From: Shimia sediminis | Lineage (GTDB): Bacteria; Pseudomonadota; Alphaproteobacteria; Rhodobacterales; Rhodobacteraceae | Direction of reading: 5' to 3' | Length of the DNA stretch: 64,000 nucleotides | Assembly: GCF_003990645.1 (NCBI RefSeq) | Contig: NZ_RYZK01000006.1 | Span: 1 to 64,000 of the forward strand | Shown: positions 50,784 to 59,045 of the stretch, piece after piece | Numbering within the stretch: the first letter of the stretch is position 1 | Layout: each line of letters opens with the position of its first letter | The notes under the pieces: generated by a model | The model's input: the letters and a program-made list of their open reading frames with translations, nothing else | Database searches by the model: none | Told to the model about the DNA's origin: nothing | Translations under genes and position numbers: made by a program

Positions 50784-51653
50784 ATGAATTTCGCGTCTAT
50801 TTCCCAGTTTCTGCGCAGTGGCGCCACCCTTTTGGCCAAAGGGCCTGTTGCCCTGATTTTTGCCGAAGATGATACCGAGGTCGAAACCACCCTGCGCCAC
50901 CACCTTGAACTGCGGTTCAAACAGGTTGTGTGTTTCATTCCTGAAAGCTTTGAGCTGCCGGTCGATCTGGAAGAGCAGATACACCGGGTCACCATGGAAC
51001 ACCCAACCGGCGGCGCGATGGTCGATGCCATCAACCGGGTCATCGAAGCGGCACCGGGCATATGGCTATACTACTGTTTCAACGCCGAATATCTGTTTTT
51101 CCCTTTCTGCGAAAACCGCAGCATCGGCGAGATGGTGACCTTCCACAGCGAGGAACGGCGCCAGGCGATGCTGACATATGTGATCGACCTCTACGCCAAG
51201 GATTTGGCCGCGTTCCCGCAGGCCGTTTCACTGGAAGAGGCGCATATGGATCGCTCAGGCTATTATGCCCTCGCCCGCCCGGACAGCGCCAACCATAATC
51301 ACCCCAAGGAGCGGCAACTGGATTTCTTTGGCGGTCTGCGCTGGCGGTTCGAAGAGCACATCCCCTCGCAACGGCGCAAGATTGATCGGATTTCCATCTT
51401 CTTGACCAAGCCGGGACTAAAGATGCGCGACGACTTCACCTTCAACGATGAGGAATACAACACCTACAGCTGCGAATGGCACAACAACCTGACCGCCGCT
51501 GTCTGTTCGTTCCGAACGGCCAAGGCGCTAAAGCGCAACCCCGGCAGCCGGGACGAGATCACCTCGTTCACCTGGCACAATTCGGTGCCGTTCGAGTGGC
51601 ATTCTCGTCAGCTGCTGGATCTCGGGTTGATGGAACCCGGGCAGTGGTTCTAA
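50784..51653 (+). CDS. Conserved alphaproteobacterial protein, possibly glycosyltransferase family 2
   Basis: A 289-residue protein. I recall similar proteins in Rhodobacterales annotated as family 2 glycosyltransferases, but the sugar-nucleotide DxD motif is not plain to me. Distinctive parts are FFPFCENRSIGEMVTFHSEERR, LDFFGGLRWRFEEHIPSQRRKIDRI and the C-terminal SCEWHNNLTAAVCSFRTAK with TWHNSVPFEWHS. No signal peptide or membrane helix. ATG at 50784 (AGG six bases upstream) or 50778. Far upstream in-frame extension overlaps miaB antisense and is rejected. Confidence 0.6.
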   Translation: MNFASISQFLRSGATLLAKGPVALIFAEDDTEVETTLRHHLELRFKQVVCFIPESFELPVDLEEQIHRVTMEHPTGGAMVDAINRVIEAAPGIWLYYCFNAEYLFFPFCENRSIGEMVTFHSEERRQAMLTYVIDLYAKDLAAFPQAVSLEEAHMDRSGYYALARPDSANHNHPKERQLDFFGGLRWRFEEHIPSQRRKIDRISIFLTKPGLKMRDDFTFNDEEYNTYSCEWHNNLTAAVCSFRTAKALKRNPGSRDEITSFTWHNSVPFEWHSRQLLDLGLMEPGQWF

Positions 51654-51657
51654 CAGC

Positions 51658-52041
51658 ATGCTTTATGATGGGGCCTGTCATTGCGGTTTCGTGCGATTTC
51701 AGGTCGAAGCGGACATCGATCATGTCCGCATCTGCGACTGTTCCATCTGTCATCAGCGTGGGGCCCTGATTTTCCGTGTGCCGGAACGCGCGTTGACACT
51801 GCTGACACCGCTGGATCACCTTGGCCTGTACGAATGGGGCAGCCGAACCGCCAAAGACTACTTTTGCCCGCGTTGCGGCATTCTCCCGTATCGCCGCCCC
51901 TCGGCACCAACGCGGCAGGAATTGGCACAGGGCGTCAAAGCATTTGAAGGCTGGGCCATCAACACGCGTTGCCTCGTTGGGTTTGACCCGCAGAGCGTCC
52001 CCGTAAAACGTATCCACGGGCGACGGATCGTGCACGACTGA
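51658..52041 (+). CDS. GFA-family zinc protein
   Basis: A 127-residue protein of the glutathione-dependent formaldehyde-activating (GFA/CENP-V) family. Zinc ligands are visible as GACHCGFVRF, ICDCSICHQRG and FCPRCGILPYRR. Family members bind two zinc ions and help condense formaldehyde with glutathione, or have unknown roles. It starts five bases after the preceding stop, so the two may be co-transcribed. Confidence 0.88.
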   Translation: MLYDGACHCGFVRFQVEADIDHVRICDCSICHQRGALIFRVPERALTLLTPLDHLGLYEWGSRTAKDYFCPRCGILPYRRPSAPTRQELAQGVKAFEGWAINTRCLVGFDPQSVPVKRIHGRRIVHD

Positions 52042-52050
52042 CCCCGAAGT

Positions 52051-53040
52051 CTAAGACATCGACACCAGAACCGCCCCGGCTCTGCCACCCTCTTCCACCA
52101 TTTCCTGAACCCGCGCGGCCTGATCCAGCGGCAAGGCCTCTTGAACCGGAATGACCAACCCACCCTCGCACAGTGCGGCGTGAAGTTTGTCGATGCACAT
52201 CTGCCGATCCGCCGCCTCTTGCAGGTAGATCAGGATCACGTCTAACGTCAGCGCCTTGAACAGGATCGGACCAAACGCAATCGTGGGCACCATGTTCAGA
52301 CCGGACCCATAGATCGCAACCCGCCCGTTGGGGCGCATGACCTCGGCCACCATGCCGATGTTCAGGCCAAACTCGACTTCAATCGCCATGTCGACAAAAT
52401 CACCGCCGTTGGCCGCGAGGATATCGGCCGCCAGTGTCTCGCTGCGATAGTCCAACACCACGTCTGCCCCGGCGCTGTGGATGCGGTCAAAGTCACGGGG
52501 CGAGCCTGTCGCAATGACCTTGGCCCCGGCCCAATGCGCCAGTTGCACGGCGAGAAATCCCACCGTACCACCGCCGCCGCTGATCAACAGGGTCTTGCCG
52601 ACAACATCCCCACCGCCGAACACCGCCTGCGCGGCAGTCAGACCGGGAATCCCCAAAACCGCGCCGGTTTCAAGAGTGACGGCATCCGGCAGGGTCACAG
52701 CCTGCTCCGACGGCAACGCAATGTATTCGGCGCAGGTGCCAAATGGCCGTTGCCACTGGCCGTTCCAGATCCAGACACGCGCGCCAACGCGGGTTGGATC
52801 AACGCCCTCTCCAACCGCCTCGATGACACCTGCCCCATCAGAGTGCGGGATGATCTCGGGGAAGGCGGGTTTGGTCACACCCGGACGTGTCCCGGCCCGC
52901 GCCTTGACATCAGAGGGGTTCGCACCGGAAAAGGCGACGCGTACCAGGACCTCTCCTGCCGCGGGCGCCGGTTGGGCCAGCTCTTCGATTTTCAGAACAT
53001 CCCGAGCCGCGCCAAAGGCGCGATAAACTGCAGCTTTCAT
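52051..53040 (-). CDS. Quinone oxidoreductase / zinc-independent MDR dehydrogenase
   Basis: A 329-residue medium-chain dehydrogenase/reductase. The N-terminal GroES-like part starts MKAAVYRAFGAARDVLKIEEL and has FSGANPSDVKARAGTRPG; the NADPH fold has LLISGGGGTVGFLAVQLAHWAGAKVIATG. The zinc-binding Cys/Glu set of alcohol dehydrogenases is absent, pointing to the NADPH:quinone reductase (QOR) type. Substrate unknown. It is downstream of the irr terminator. Confidence 0.88.
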   Translation of the reverse strand: MKAAVYRAFGAARDVLKIEELAQPAPAAGEVLVRVAFSGANPSDVKARAGTRPGVTKPAFPEIIPHSDGAGVIEAVGEGVDPTRVGARVWIWNGQWQRPFGTCAEYIALPSEQAVTLPDAVTLETGAVLGIPGLTAAQAVFGGGDVVGKTLLISGGGGTVGFLAVQLAHWAGAKVIATGSPRDFDRIHSAGADVVLDYRSETLAADILAANGGDFVDMAIEVEFGLNIGMVAEVMRPNGRVAIYGSGLNMVPTIAFGPILFKALTLDVILIYLQEAADRQMCIDKLHAALCEGGLVIPVQEALPLDQAARVQEMVEEGGRAGAVLVSMS

Positions 53041-53078
53041 AGGAAATCACCCGTTGTTTCGCGCCCATGCTGGCACGA

Positions 53079-53102
53079 CAAAAAAAGGGGCGCAATGCCC
53101 CT
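53079..53102 (-). terminator. Rho-independent terminator of irr
   Basis: On the minus strand AGGGGC-ATTGC-GCCCCT (53086-53102) is followed by seven T. It lies 26 bases beyond the irr stop. Confidence 0.88.
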
Positions 53103-53127
53103 CGTTACGTCACGAATTCGCGATAGC

Positions 53128-53544
53128 TTATTTGCCGCGCAGGCGGATCACCACGTCGACCTTGGCAATTTCTGCCCCTTCGGGAACATCCGGCAGGCGG
53201 CGAATTTCCAACTGCTCCGCAGGCGCATCCGTGAGCTCGCGACGGTCTTCCCAGAAGAAATGCGGGTGGTCATGCGTGTTCGTGTCGAAGTAACTCTTCG
53301 ACCCATCCACGGTAATTTCCTGCATCAATCCGGCAGAACAGAACGCGCGCAGCGTGTTGTAAACCGTTGCCAGAGAAACACTTTCGCCATGGTCACGGGC
53401 ATCGTCAAACAGGCTTTCGGCGGTGACGTGCCGGTCCATACCGTCGCCCACCAACAAGGCAGCCAGAGCCACGCGCTGACGTGTCGGGCGCAGGCCCGCC
53501 TCGTTCAGCCATTTGGCCCCTACTTCATTAGCTTGCATCGTCAT
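53128..53544 (-). CDS. irr: Iron response regulator Irr (Fur family)
   Basis: A 138-residue Fur-family regulator. HTH region LRPTRQRVALAALLVGDGMDRHVTAESLFDDA, then VSLATVYNTLRAFCSAGLMQEI and the metal/haem region FDTNTHDHPHFFWEDRRELTDAP. Irr controls iron and haem genes in alphaproteobacteria. It is divergent from fabA-fabB, the usual alphaproteobacterial arrangement, which ties iron status to unsaturated fatty acid synthesis. A 14-bp palindrome lies in the shared promoter region. ATG at 53544 or the Met two codons later. Confidence 0.9.
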   Translation of the reverse strand: MTMQANEVGAKWLNEAGLRPTRQRVALAALLVGDGMDRHVTAESLFDDARDHGESVSLATVYNTLRAFCSAGLMQEITVDGSKSYFDTNTHDHPHFFWEDRRELTDAPAEQLEIRRLPDVPEGAEIAKVDVVIRLRGK

Positions 53545-53593
53545 GCTGGCGATCCCCTTGGTTCACAGGTTAATATGCCTGTTCGCATAGGGT

Positions 53594-53607
53594 TTTTCAA
53601 TTGAAAA
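53594..53607. promoter_or_regulatory. Palindrome in the irr/fabA divergent promoter
   Basis: TTTTCAATTGAAAA, a 14-bp perfect palindrome, in the 185-base gap between irr and fabA. It could be an operator for Irr or another regulator, but I cannot match it to a known iron-control element. Confidence 0.45.
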
Positions 53608-53729
53608 TCAGTCGCAGGCGCAACAGGCACACAGACCGCCTCGTGGAATGGGTGCACTTGCGGGACACGCGCGGGCGGTGCTAGACGGGACCAGAGAGAA
53701 CTGACACGATAAAGAGGGGACATGCCTGC

Positions 53730-54239
53730 ATGGCCGATTTTCCAACCAGCTTCGACAAAGAGGATCTCCTGAAGTGCGCCCGCGGCGAGCTTTTCGGCCC
53801 CGGTAACGCGCAGCTCCCGGCCCCGCCGATGCTGATGATGGACCGTATCACCGAAATCTCGGGGGATGGCGGCGCCCATGGTAAAGGCCACATCCTGGCC
53901 GAGTTCGACATCACCCCGGACCTGTGGTTCTTTGACTGCCACTTTCCCGGCAACCCGATCATGCCCGGCTGTCTGGGTCTGGACGGCCTGTGGCAATTGA
54001 CCGGCTTCAACCTCGGCTGGCGCGGCTGGCAGGGGCGCGGCATGGCCGTTGGTGTTGGCGAAGTCAAACTGACCGGCATGGTGCGCCCAGACCGTAAGAT
54101 GTTGACATATAAGATTGATTTCAAAAAAGCCATCCAGACACGCCGCCTGACCATGGGCGTTGCCGACGGCATCGTTGAGGCCGATGGTGAGATCATCTAC
54201 GACGTCAAAGATATGAAAGTGGTGCTCTCGGACGCCTGA
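53730..54239 (+). CDS. fabA: 3-hydroxydecanoyl-ACP dehydratase/isomerase
   Basis: A 169-residue hot-dog enzyme that dehydrates hydroxydecanoyl-ACP and isomerises the double bond, committing carbon to unsaturated fatty acids. The catalytic His is in [20 protein letters not shown] (about H71, with Asp85). Length matches E. coli FabA. AGAGGGGA lies before the ATG. Followed by a terminator, then fabB and fabI. Confidence 0.96.
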   Translation: MADFPTSFDKEDLLKCARGELFGPGNAQLPAPPMLMMDRITEISGDGGAHGKGHILAEFDITPDLWFFDCHFPGNPIMPGCLGLDGLWQLTGFNLGWRGWQGRGMAVGVGEVKLTGMVRPDRKMLTYKIDFKKAIQTRRLTMGVADGIVEADGEIIYDVKDMKVVLSDA

Positions 54240-54265
54240 GCCTGCCCGCTGATATCGAACGATTG

Positions 54266-54288
54266 AGGAGGCTTCTGGCCTCCTTTTT
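54266..54288 (+). terminator. Rho-independent terminator of fabA
   Basis: AGGAGGC (54266-54272) pairs with GCCTCCT (54278-54284), followed by TTTT. It lies 27 bases after the fabA stop, so fabB-fabI may depend partly on read-through or have their own promoter. Confidence 0.82.
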
Positions 54289-54448
54289 CATGTCGTTCAA
54301 TGCGCCTGTTTCTCTCGGCATTGCTGCGGATCACACGCCCTTTGGTGATTGCCGTCGGACTTACCCAAACACATCGTAAGGCCAACCCATCTTGCACCCC
54401 TGCCCTGCAATGCCTACTAAAGGCATAAGCAGATAAGGGAGTGCACGT

Positions 54449-55678
54449 ATGCGTCGTGTCGTCGTCACCGGATTGGGCATTGTTTCGTCCATCGGCAACA
54501 ATGCCGAAGAGGTCATCGCCTCGCTGAAAGCCGGAAAATCAGGTATCGAAGCCAGCCCGGAAATGGCTGAGCACGGGTTCCGCAGCCAGATTGCGGGCAC
54601 ACTCAAGATCGACACCAAAGAGCATATCGACAAACGCGCGCTGCGCTTTATGGGGGATGGCGCGGCTTATGCGCATATCGCCATGCAGCAGGCGATCGCG
54701 GATGCGGGTCTGGGCGAAGACGATGTTGTGAACGTGCGCACCGGGCTTGTCGCAGGCTCGGGAGGCCCGTCGACAAGTGCCATGCTGACCGCACACCAGA
54801 CCGTGGAAAAAACCGGCGCGACCAAGCGGATCGGGCCCTTTGCAGTGCCCAAGTGCATGTCATCGACGATCTCGGCAAACCTGGCAACTGCCTTTAAAAT
54901 CAAGGGCATAAACTATTCGATCACCTCGGCCTGCTCGACCTCGCTGCACTGTATCGGCAATGCCGCAGAGCAGATCATGATGGGCAAGCAGGACGTGATG
55001 TTTGCCGGTGGCGGTGAAGAATTGGACTGGACCCTGTCCTGTCTGTTCGACGCCATGGGCGCGATGTCATCCAAGTATAATGACACCCCTGAAAAAGCCA
55101 GCCGAGCCTTTGACGAAAACCGCGATGGTTTCGTGATCTCGGGCGGCGGTGGTATCGTGGTTCTGGAAGACCTGGATCACGCATTGGCGCGGGGCGCCAA
55201 GATTTACGCAGAAGTGACCGGATTTGCGGCCACCTCGGACGGGCACGACATGGTTGCGCCCTCTGGTGAAGGCGGTGAGCGGGCCATGCGGCTGGCGTTG
55301 TCGACCCTGCCCGAAGGCCGCAGCGTCGGCTACATCAACGCCCACGGTACATCGACGCCTGTGGGCGATGTCGGAGAAGTCGAAGCGGTGCGCCGGGTGT
55401 TCGAAGGACAGACCCAACCGCCAATTTCTTCAACAAAATCAATGACTGGGCACGCCCAGGGCGCGGCTGGCGCCTTGGAGGCGATCTTCTGTCTGTTGAT
55501 GCTGGACAATGATTTCATCACGCCGTCGATCAACGTTGAGACGCAGGATCCGGCGATTGAGGATGGTGAGATTGCGACCGCGTTGGTGGAGAATGCGGGG
55601 CTGGACTCGGTGATGACAAACTCGTTCGGGTTTGGCGGCACAAACGGGTCGATGATCCTGTCGAAATACAAAGGATAA
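54449..55678 (+). CDS. fabB: 3-oxoacyl-ACP synthase I
   Basis: A 409-residue condensing enzyme. Catalytic Cys in SITSACSTSLHCIG (about C162), His in YINAHGTSTPVGD and KSMTGHAQGAAGA. The fabB type, partner of fabA in elongating unsaturated acyl chains. AAGGGAG precedes the ATG at 54449. The fabI gene starts five bases after the stop. Confidence 0.95.
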   Translation: MRRVVVTGLGIVSSIGNNAEEVIASLKAGKSGIEASPEMAEHGFRSQIAGTLKIDTKEHIDKRALRFMGDGAAYAHIAMQQAIADAGLGEDDVVNVRTGLVAGSGGPSTSAMLTAHQTVEKTGATKRIGPFAVPKCMSSTISANLATAFKIKGINYSITSACSTSLHCIGNAAEQIMMGKQDVMFAGGGEELDWTLSCLFDAMGAMSSKYNDTPEKASRAFDENRDGFVISGGGGIVVLEDLDHALARGAKIYAEVTGFAATSDGHDMVAPSGEGGERAMRLALSTLPEGRSVGYINAHGTSTPVGDVGEVEAVRRVFEGQTQPPISSTKSMTGHAQGAAGALEAIFCLLMLDNDFITPSINVETQDPAIEDGEIATALVENAGLDSVMTNSFGFGGTNGSMILSKYKG

Positions 55679-55683
55679 GCGGT

Positions 55684-56478
55684 ATGAGTGGTCTTTTGAA
55701 AGGCAAACGCGGCCTGATCATGGGCGTTGCAAATGAACGCTCCATCGCCTGGGGCATCGCCAAGGCCATGGCCGAGGCGGGGGCCGAGCTGGCCTTTACC
55801 TATCAGGGCGAAGGCTTTGGCAAACGGGTGCGCCCGCTGGCGGAAAAACTGGGCAGTGACTTCTTGGTGGACGTCGACGTCACCGACGATGCCTCGCTCG
55901 ACACTGCGTTTGAACAATTGGGGGTGAAATGGCCGACGATGGACTTTATCGTGCACGCCATTGCCTATTCCGACAAGAACGAGCTGACTGGGCGTTTCCT
56001 CGACACGAGCCGGGATAACTTTAAGAATTCATTGGATATTTCCTGTTACTCCCTGATCGAAGTGGCGCGCCGCGCGCACCCTTTGATGAAGGAAAACGGC
56101 GGCGGCACGGTGCTGACGCTGACCTATCAGGGATCGAACCGCGTGACGCCATTTTACAACGTCATGGGGGTCGCCAAGGCGGCATTGGAGGCGGCGACGC
56201 GCTACCTGGCCAATGACCTTGGACCGGACGGTATTCGCGTCAATGCAATCTCTCCGGGCCCGATGAAAACCCTTGCCGGGGCGGCGATTGGCGGGGCGCG
56301 CAAGACGTTTCGTCAGACCGAAGCCAACGCGCCGATGCGGTCAAACGCAACACTTGAGGCAGTGGGCGGCACGGCGGTCTATCTGGCGTCGGACGCGGGC
56401 TGTTTCACCACCGGTGAGATCATCCGCGTGGACGGGGGGTATCATGTGCTGGGCATGCCGCAGCCCGAGAACCTCTGA
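55684..56478 (+). CDS. fabI: Enoyl-ACP reductase (NADH), FabI type
   Basis: A 264-residue SDR-type enoyl reductase. The N-terminal cofactor motif is GLIMGVANERSIAWGIA, and the active site has YNVMGVAKAAL (about Y158 and K165). The C terminus EIIRVDGGYHVLGM is typical. Last step of each elongation cycle and the target of triclosan in many bacteria. AAAGGATAAG lies before the ATG. Confidence 0.95.
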   Translation: MSGLLKGKRGLIMGVANERSIAWGIAKAMAEAGAELAFTYQGEGFGKRVRPLAEKLGSDFLVDVDVTDDASLDTAFEQLGVKWPTMDFIVHAIAYSDKNELTGRFLDTSRDNFKNSLDISCYSLIEVARRAHPLMKENGGGTVLTLTYQGSNRVTPFYNVMGVAKAALEAATRYLANDLGPDGIRVNAISPGPMKTLAGAAIGGARKTFRQTEANAPMRSNATLEAVGGTAVYLASDAGCFTTGEIIRVDGGYHVLGMPQPENL

Positions 56479-56519
56479 CCCGAAACCTCGGATTTGATTA
56501 AAATTGGATATGTTACGGT

Positions 56520-56545
56520 AAAACCGCGCTTCGGTGCGGTTTTCT
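56520..56545 (+). terminator. Rho-independent terminator of fabI
   Basis: AAAACCGC (56520-56527) pairs with GCGGTTTT (56536-56543) around a TTCGG loop. It ends the fabB-fabI unit. Confidence 0.85.
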
Positions 56546-56546
56546 C

Positions 56547-56615
56547 CATGTTGTACAACTTTTTTTGGGGAACCTCTCCAAGTTGTACAACATGAATATG
56601 TTAACCCCGGCTTAA
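56547..56615. promoter_or_regulatory. Inverted TTGTACAA repeat and TTAA-N7-TTAA motif
   Basis: CATGTTGTACAACTT (56547-56561) and its exact complement (56580-56594) flank 18 bases; each arm contains the 10-bp palindrome GTTGTACAAC. At 56601-56615 follows TTAA-CCCCGGC-TTAA, matching the CtrA consensus TTAA-N7-TTAA. The region lies between the ends of convergent genes, so its target is unclear. Confidence 0.6.
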
Positions 56616-56629
56616 GGTTTTCAGGGATT

Positions 56630-57694
56630 TTACCCCCTTTGGCTGGCCGCCAGTTCCGCCACCAGCCAGGTCACGATGTCACCTGCCGATCCGTGCCGCG
56701 CCCAAAGCCCCCCTGCCCCGGACCACTGCGCTCCGAAACCGGATACGCCAGCCGATGCCGCGGCCCCGGCCAGCGCCTTGGCCGCGTCATAGGCGACCGG
56801 ATAGGCCGGGATGGTGGCGTCGGTCTGTTCGGACCACGCGATGAAGCCATTGCGCAGGCAACGCGCGGGGCGGCCCGAGACTGACGGTGTCAGCGTGGCG
56901 GGATATGAGGACGGCGCGCGCAGGGCCGCGCGATAGGCGGCATCGGCCAGAGATTCGGTGCTGGCGATAAAGGCGGTGCCGAGCTGCGCGGCCTCCGCGC
57001 CGAGCGACAGGACACGGGCGATGTCGCCGCCATTCATCAGGCCTCCGGCAGCGATGATCGGCAGGTCGATGTGCGGCGCCAGCTGAGCGACCAGCGCGTC
57101 GGTGGTCAGTTCGGCGTCCGGGGCGGTGGGGTCAAAGATGCCGCGATGGCCGCCCGCCTCGATCCCTTGCGCGACGATGGCGTCGATGCCGGCGGCCTGA
57201 CAGGCGTGGGCCTCAGGCAGTGAGGTTGCCGAGGCCAAGAGCGTGATGCCCGCGGATTTGAGTGCCGAGATCACCGAGGCTTCGGGCAGGCCGAAGTGGA
57301 AGCTGACCACGGTGGGGGCCTCGTCGACAAGCATGGCCAGCATGTCGGGGTTGGTCAGGAAGCTTTGGTAAATCTCGTTCAGCGCATCGGGGGGTGCTGC
57401 GTTGAAACGGGCAAATTCCGGGGCCATGGCGGCGAGCCAGTCGGCTTCAACCTTGGCATCGCGGGCCACGGGGCCGTGGCAGAAGACATTGATGTTGAAG
57501 GGCCGCTCGGTCAGAGCGCGGGTCTGTTGGATGGCAGCACGGGCGGCATCGGCGGTCATCGCCCCCACCCCGAGCGAGCCCATGCCCCCGGCGTTGCAGA
57601 CCGCTGCGGCCATGGCGGGGCTGGAGACGCCTGCCATGGGGGCCTGAATGATCGGGTGCGGGATGTCGAAACGATGGTTCAGCCAATGGGTCAT
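56630..57694 (-). CDS. Nitronate monooxygenase-type FMN enzyme
   Basis: A 354-residue TIM-barrel flavoprotein of the nitronate monooxygenase/2-nitropropane dioxygenase family. Blocks: PIIQAPMAGVSSPAMAAAVCNAGGMGSLG at the N terminus, VAQGIEAGGHRGIFDP and IIAAGGLMNGGDIARVLSLGAEAAQLGTAF for FMN and phosphate binding. It detoxifies nitronates such as propionate-3-nitronate. AGAGGA precedes the ATG at 57694; longer starts are unsupported. Confidence 0.9.
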   Translation of the reverse strand: MTHWLNHRFDIPHPIIQAPMAGVSSPAMAAAVCNAGGMGSLGVGAMTADAARAAIQQTRALTERPFNINVFCHGPVARDAKVEADWLAAMAPEFARFNAAPPDALNEIYQSFLTNPDMLAMLVDEAPTVVSFHFGLPEASVISALKSAGITLLASATSLPEAHACQAAGIDAIVAQGIEAGGHRGIFDPTAPDAELTTDALVAQLAPHIDLPIIAAGGLMNGGDIARVLSLGAEAAQLGTAFIASTESLADAAYRAALRAPSSYPATLTPSVSGRPARCLRNGFIAWSEQTDATIPAYPVAYDAAKALAGAAASAGVSGFGAQWSGAGGLWARHGSAGDIVTWLVAELAASQRG

Positions 57695-57737
57695 GACGCG
57701 GTCCTCTCTGATCCCGAGGCTGACGCAAGTCACGGCA

Positions 57738-57766
57738 AAAGAAAAGCCCGCAGAAATGCGGGCTTT
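57738..57766 (-). terminator. Rho-independent terminator of the FKBP gene
   Basis: On the minus strand, AAAGCCCGCA/TGCGGGCTTT (57743-57752 and 57757-57766, GAAA loop on the plus strand) is followed by TCTTTT. It lies 23 bases beyond the FKBP stop. Confidence 0.88.
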
Positions 57767-57789
57767 GTCGGGGCGCGTGGATCAGGCGG

Positions 57790-58218
57790 TCAGCCGATCG
57801 AGACCAGTTCCAGCGCAAAGGTCAGATCCTTGCCCGCCAGCGCGTGGTTGGCATCCAGCGTCACGGTGTCGTCGGTGACGGTGATCACGGTGACGGGGAT
57901 GACCTGGCCCTGGGGGGATTGCATCTGCAGCTGCAGGCCGACCTCGAGCGGGATTTCCGCCGGGATCTGATCGCGCGGCACGTCCTGAATGGCGCCGGGG
58001 TTCGACTCGCCGTAGGCCTCGGCGCAAGGGATCTCGATGGTCTTTTTCTCGCCCACTGCCATGCCGGTCACGCCGGTGTCAAAACCGGGGATGACCTGAC
58101 CCGAGCCGAGGGTGAACTCCAGCGGGTCGCGGCCCTCGGAGCTGTCGAAAACCGAGCCGTCGTTCAGGGTGCCGGTATAGTGAATACGGACCTTGTCGCC
58201 CGATTTTGCAGTGCTCAT
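57790..58218 (-). CDS. FKBP-type peptidyl-prolyl cis-trans isomerase (SlyD-like)
   Basis: A 142-residue SlyD/FkpB-like isomerase: MSTAKSGDKVRIHYTGTLNDGSVFDSS, GRDPLEFTLGSGQVIPGFDTGVTGMAVGEKK, and VTLDANHALAGKDLTFALEL, which spans the FKBP fold with an inserted chaperone flap. It lacks the His-rich metal tail of E. coli SlyD. Start at 58218; longer in-frame starts are unlikely. Confidence 0.9.
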   Translation of the reverse strand: MSTAKSGDKVRIHYTGTLNDGSVFDSSEGRDPLEFTLGSGQVIPGFDTGVTGMAVGEKKTIEIPCAEAYGESNPGAIQDVPRDQIPAEIPLEVGLQLQMQSPQGQVIPVTVITVTDDTVTLDANHALAGKDLTFALELVSIG

Positions 58219-58358
58219 GTGGTGTCCAGTTCTGGGTTGTGCTGCGGGATCGCCCCGCCAAAAGGTGGCGCACACTAGGACGTGAGGGCAGGAAGTGCAA
58301 ACAGGCTTTGACAGGGCGTCCAAGCCTGCCAGTATGCGCAGCAAAGGGGGACGCGGAT

Positions 58359-59045
58359 ATGGCAATCACCACATGTATTTTTGACGCTTACGGCACGTTG
58401 TTCGACGTGGCGGCCGCCGCGCGCGAGGCGGCAGCGGAACCGGGGCGCGAGGCCTTTGCCGCGCATTGGCCGAAGGTGGCGAATGACTGGCGGTTGAAGC
58501 AGTTGCAATACACCTGGCTGCGGGCGATCACCGGCGCACATACCGATTTCTGGGAAGTCACACAGAACGGGCTGGACTGGGCGCTGGAGAACAGCGGTCT
58601 GGGCGGGGACGCGGAATTGCGCGAACGCTTGCTGGCGCTTTACTGGGAGCTGTCGGCCTATCCAGAGGTGCCTGCGATGCTGCACGCGTTAAAGGCCAAG
58701 GGGTTGAACAGGGCGATCCTGTCTAACGGCTCGCCCGCCATGCTGGATGGCGCGGTGCAAAGTGCGGGTGTCGGGGATGTGCTGGACGATGTGTTGAGCG
58801 TTGAGGATGTGGGCATCTTCAAGCCCGCGGATGTGGTCTATGAGCTGGTCACCAAACGCTTTGATTGCGCGCGCGACGAGGTGCTGTTTGTCTCGTCCAA
58901 CGGCTGGGACGCGGCGGGGGCCACTGGGTATGGGTTCACCACGGCCTGGGTCAACCGCGCGGGCGAGCCGATGGACCGGCTGCCGTGGGTGCCGCAACAT
59001 GTGTTGAGCGATCTCACCACCATTCCCGATCTGACAGGAGTTTGA
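58359..59045 (+). CDS. Haloacid dehalogenase type II
   Basis: A 228-residue HAD hydrolase. The nucleophile is in CIFDAYGTLFDV (about D9), then ILSNGSPAMLDGAV, GIFKPADVVYELV and VSSNGWDAAGATGYGFTTAWVNR. These fit the L-2-haloacid dehalogenase subfamily, which removes halide from short haloacids. GGGGGA precedes the ATG at 58359. Head of a series of closely packed plus-strand genes. Confidence 0.9.
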   Translation: MAITTCIFDAYGTLFDVAAAAREAAAEPGREAFAAHWPKVANDWRLKQLQYTWLRAITGAHTDFWEVTQNGLDWALENSGLGGDAELRERLLALYWELSAYPEVPAMLHALKAKGLNRAILSNGSPAMLDGAVQSAGVGDVLDDVLSVEDVGIFKPADVVYELVTKRFDCARDEVLFVSSNGWDAAGATGYGFTTAWVNRAGEPMDRLPWVPQHVLSDLTTIPDLTGV

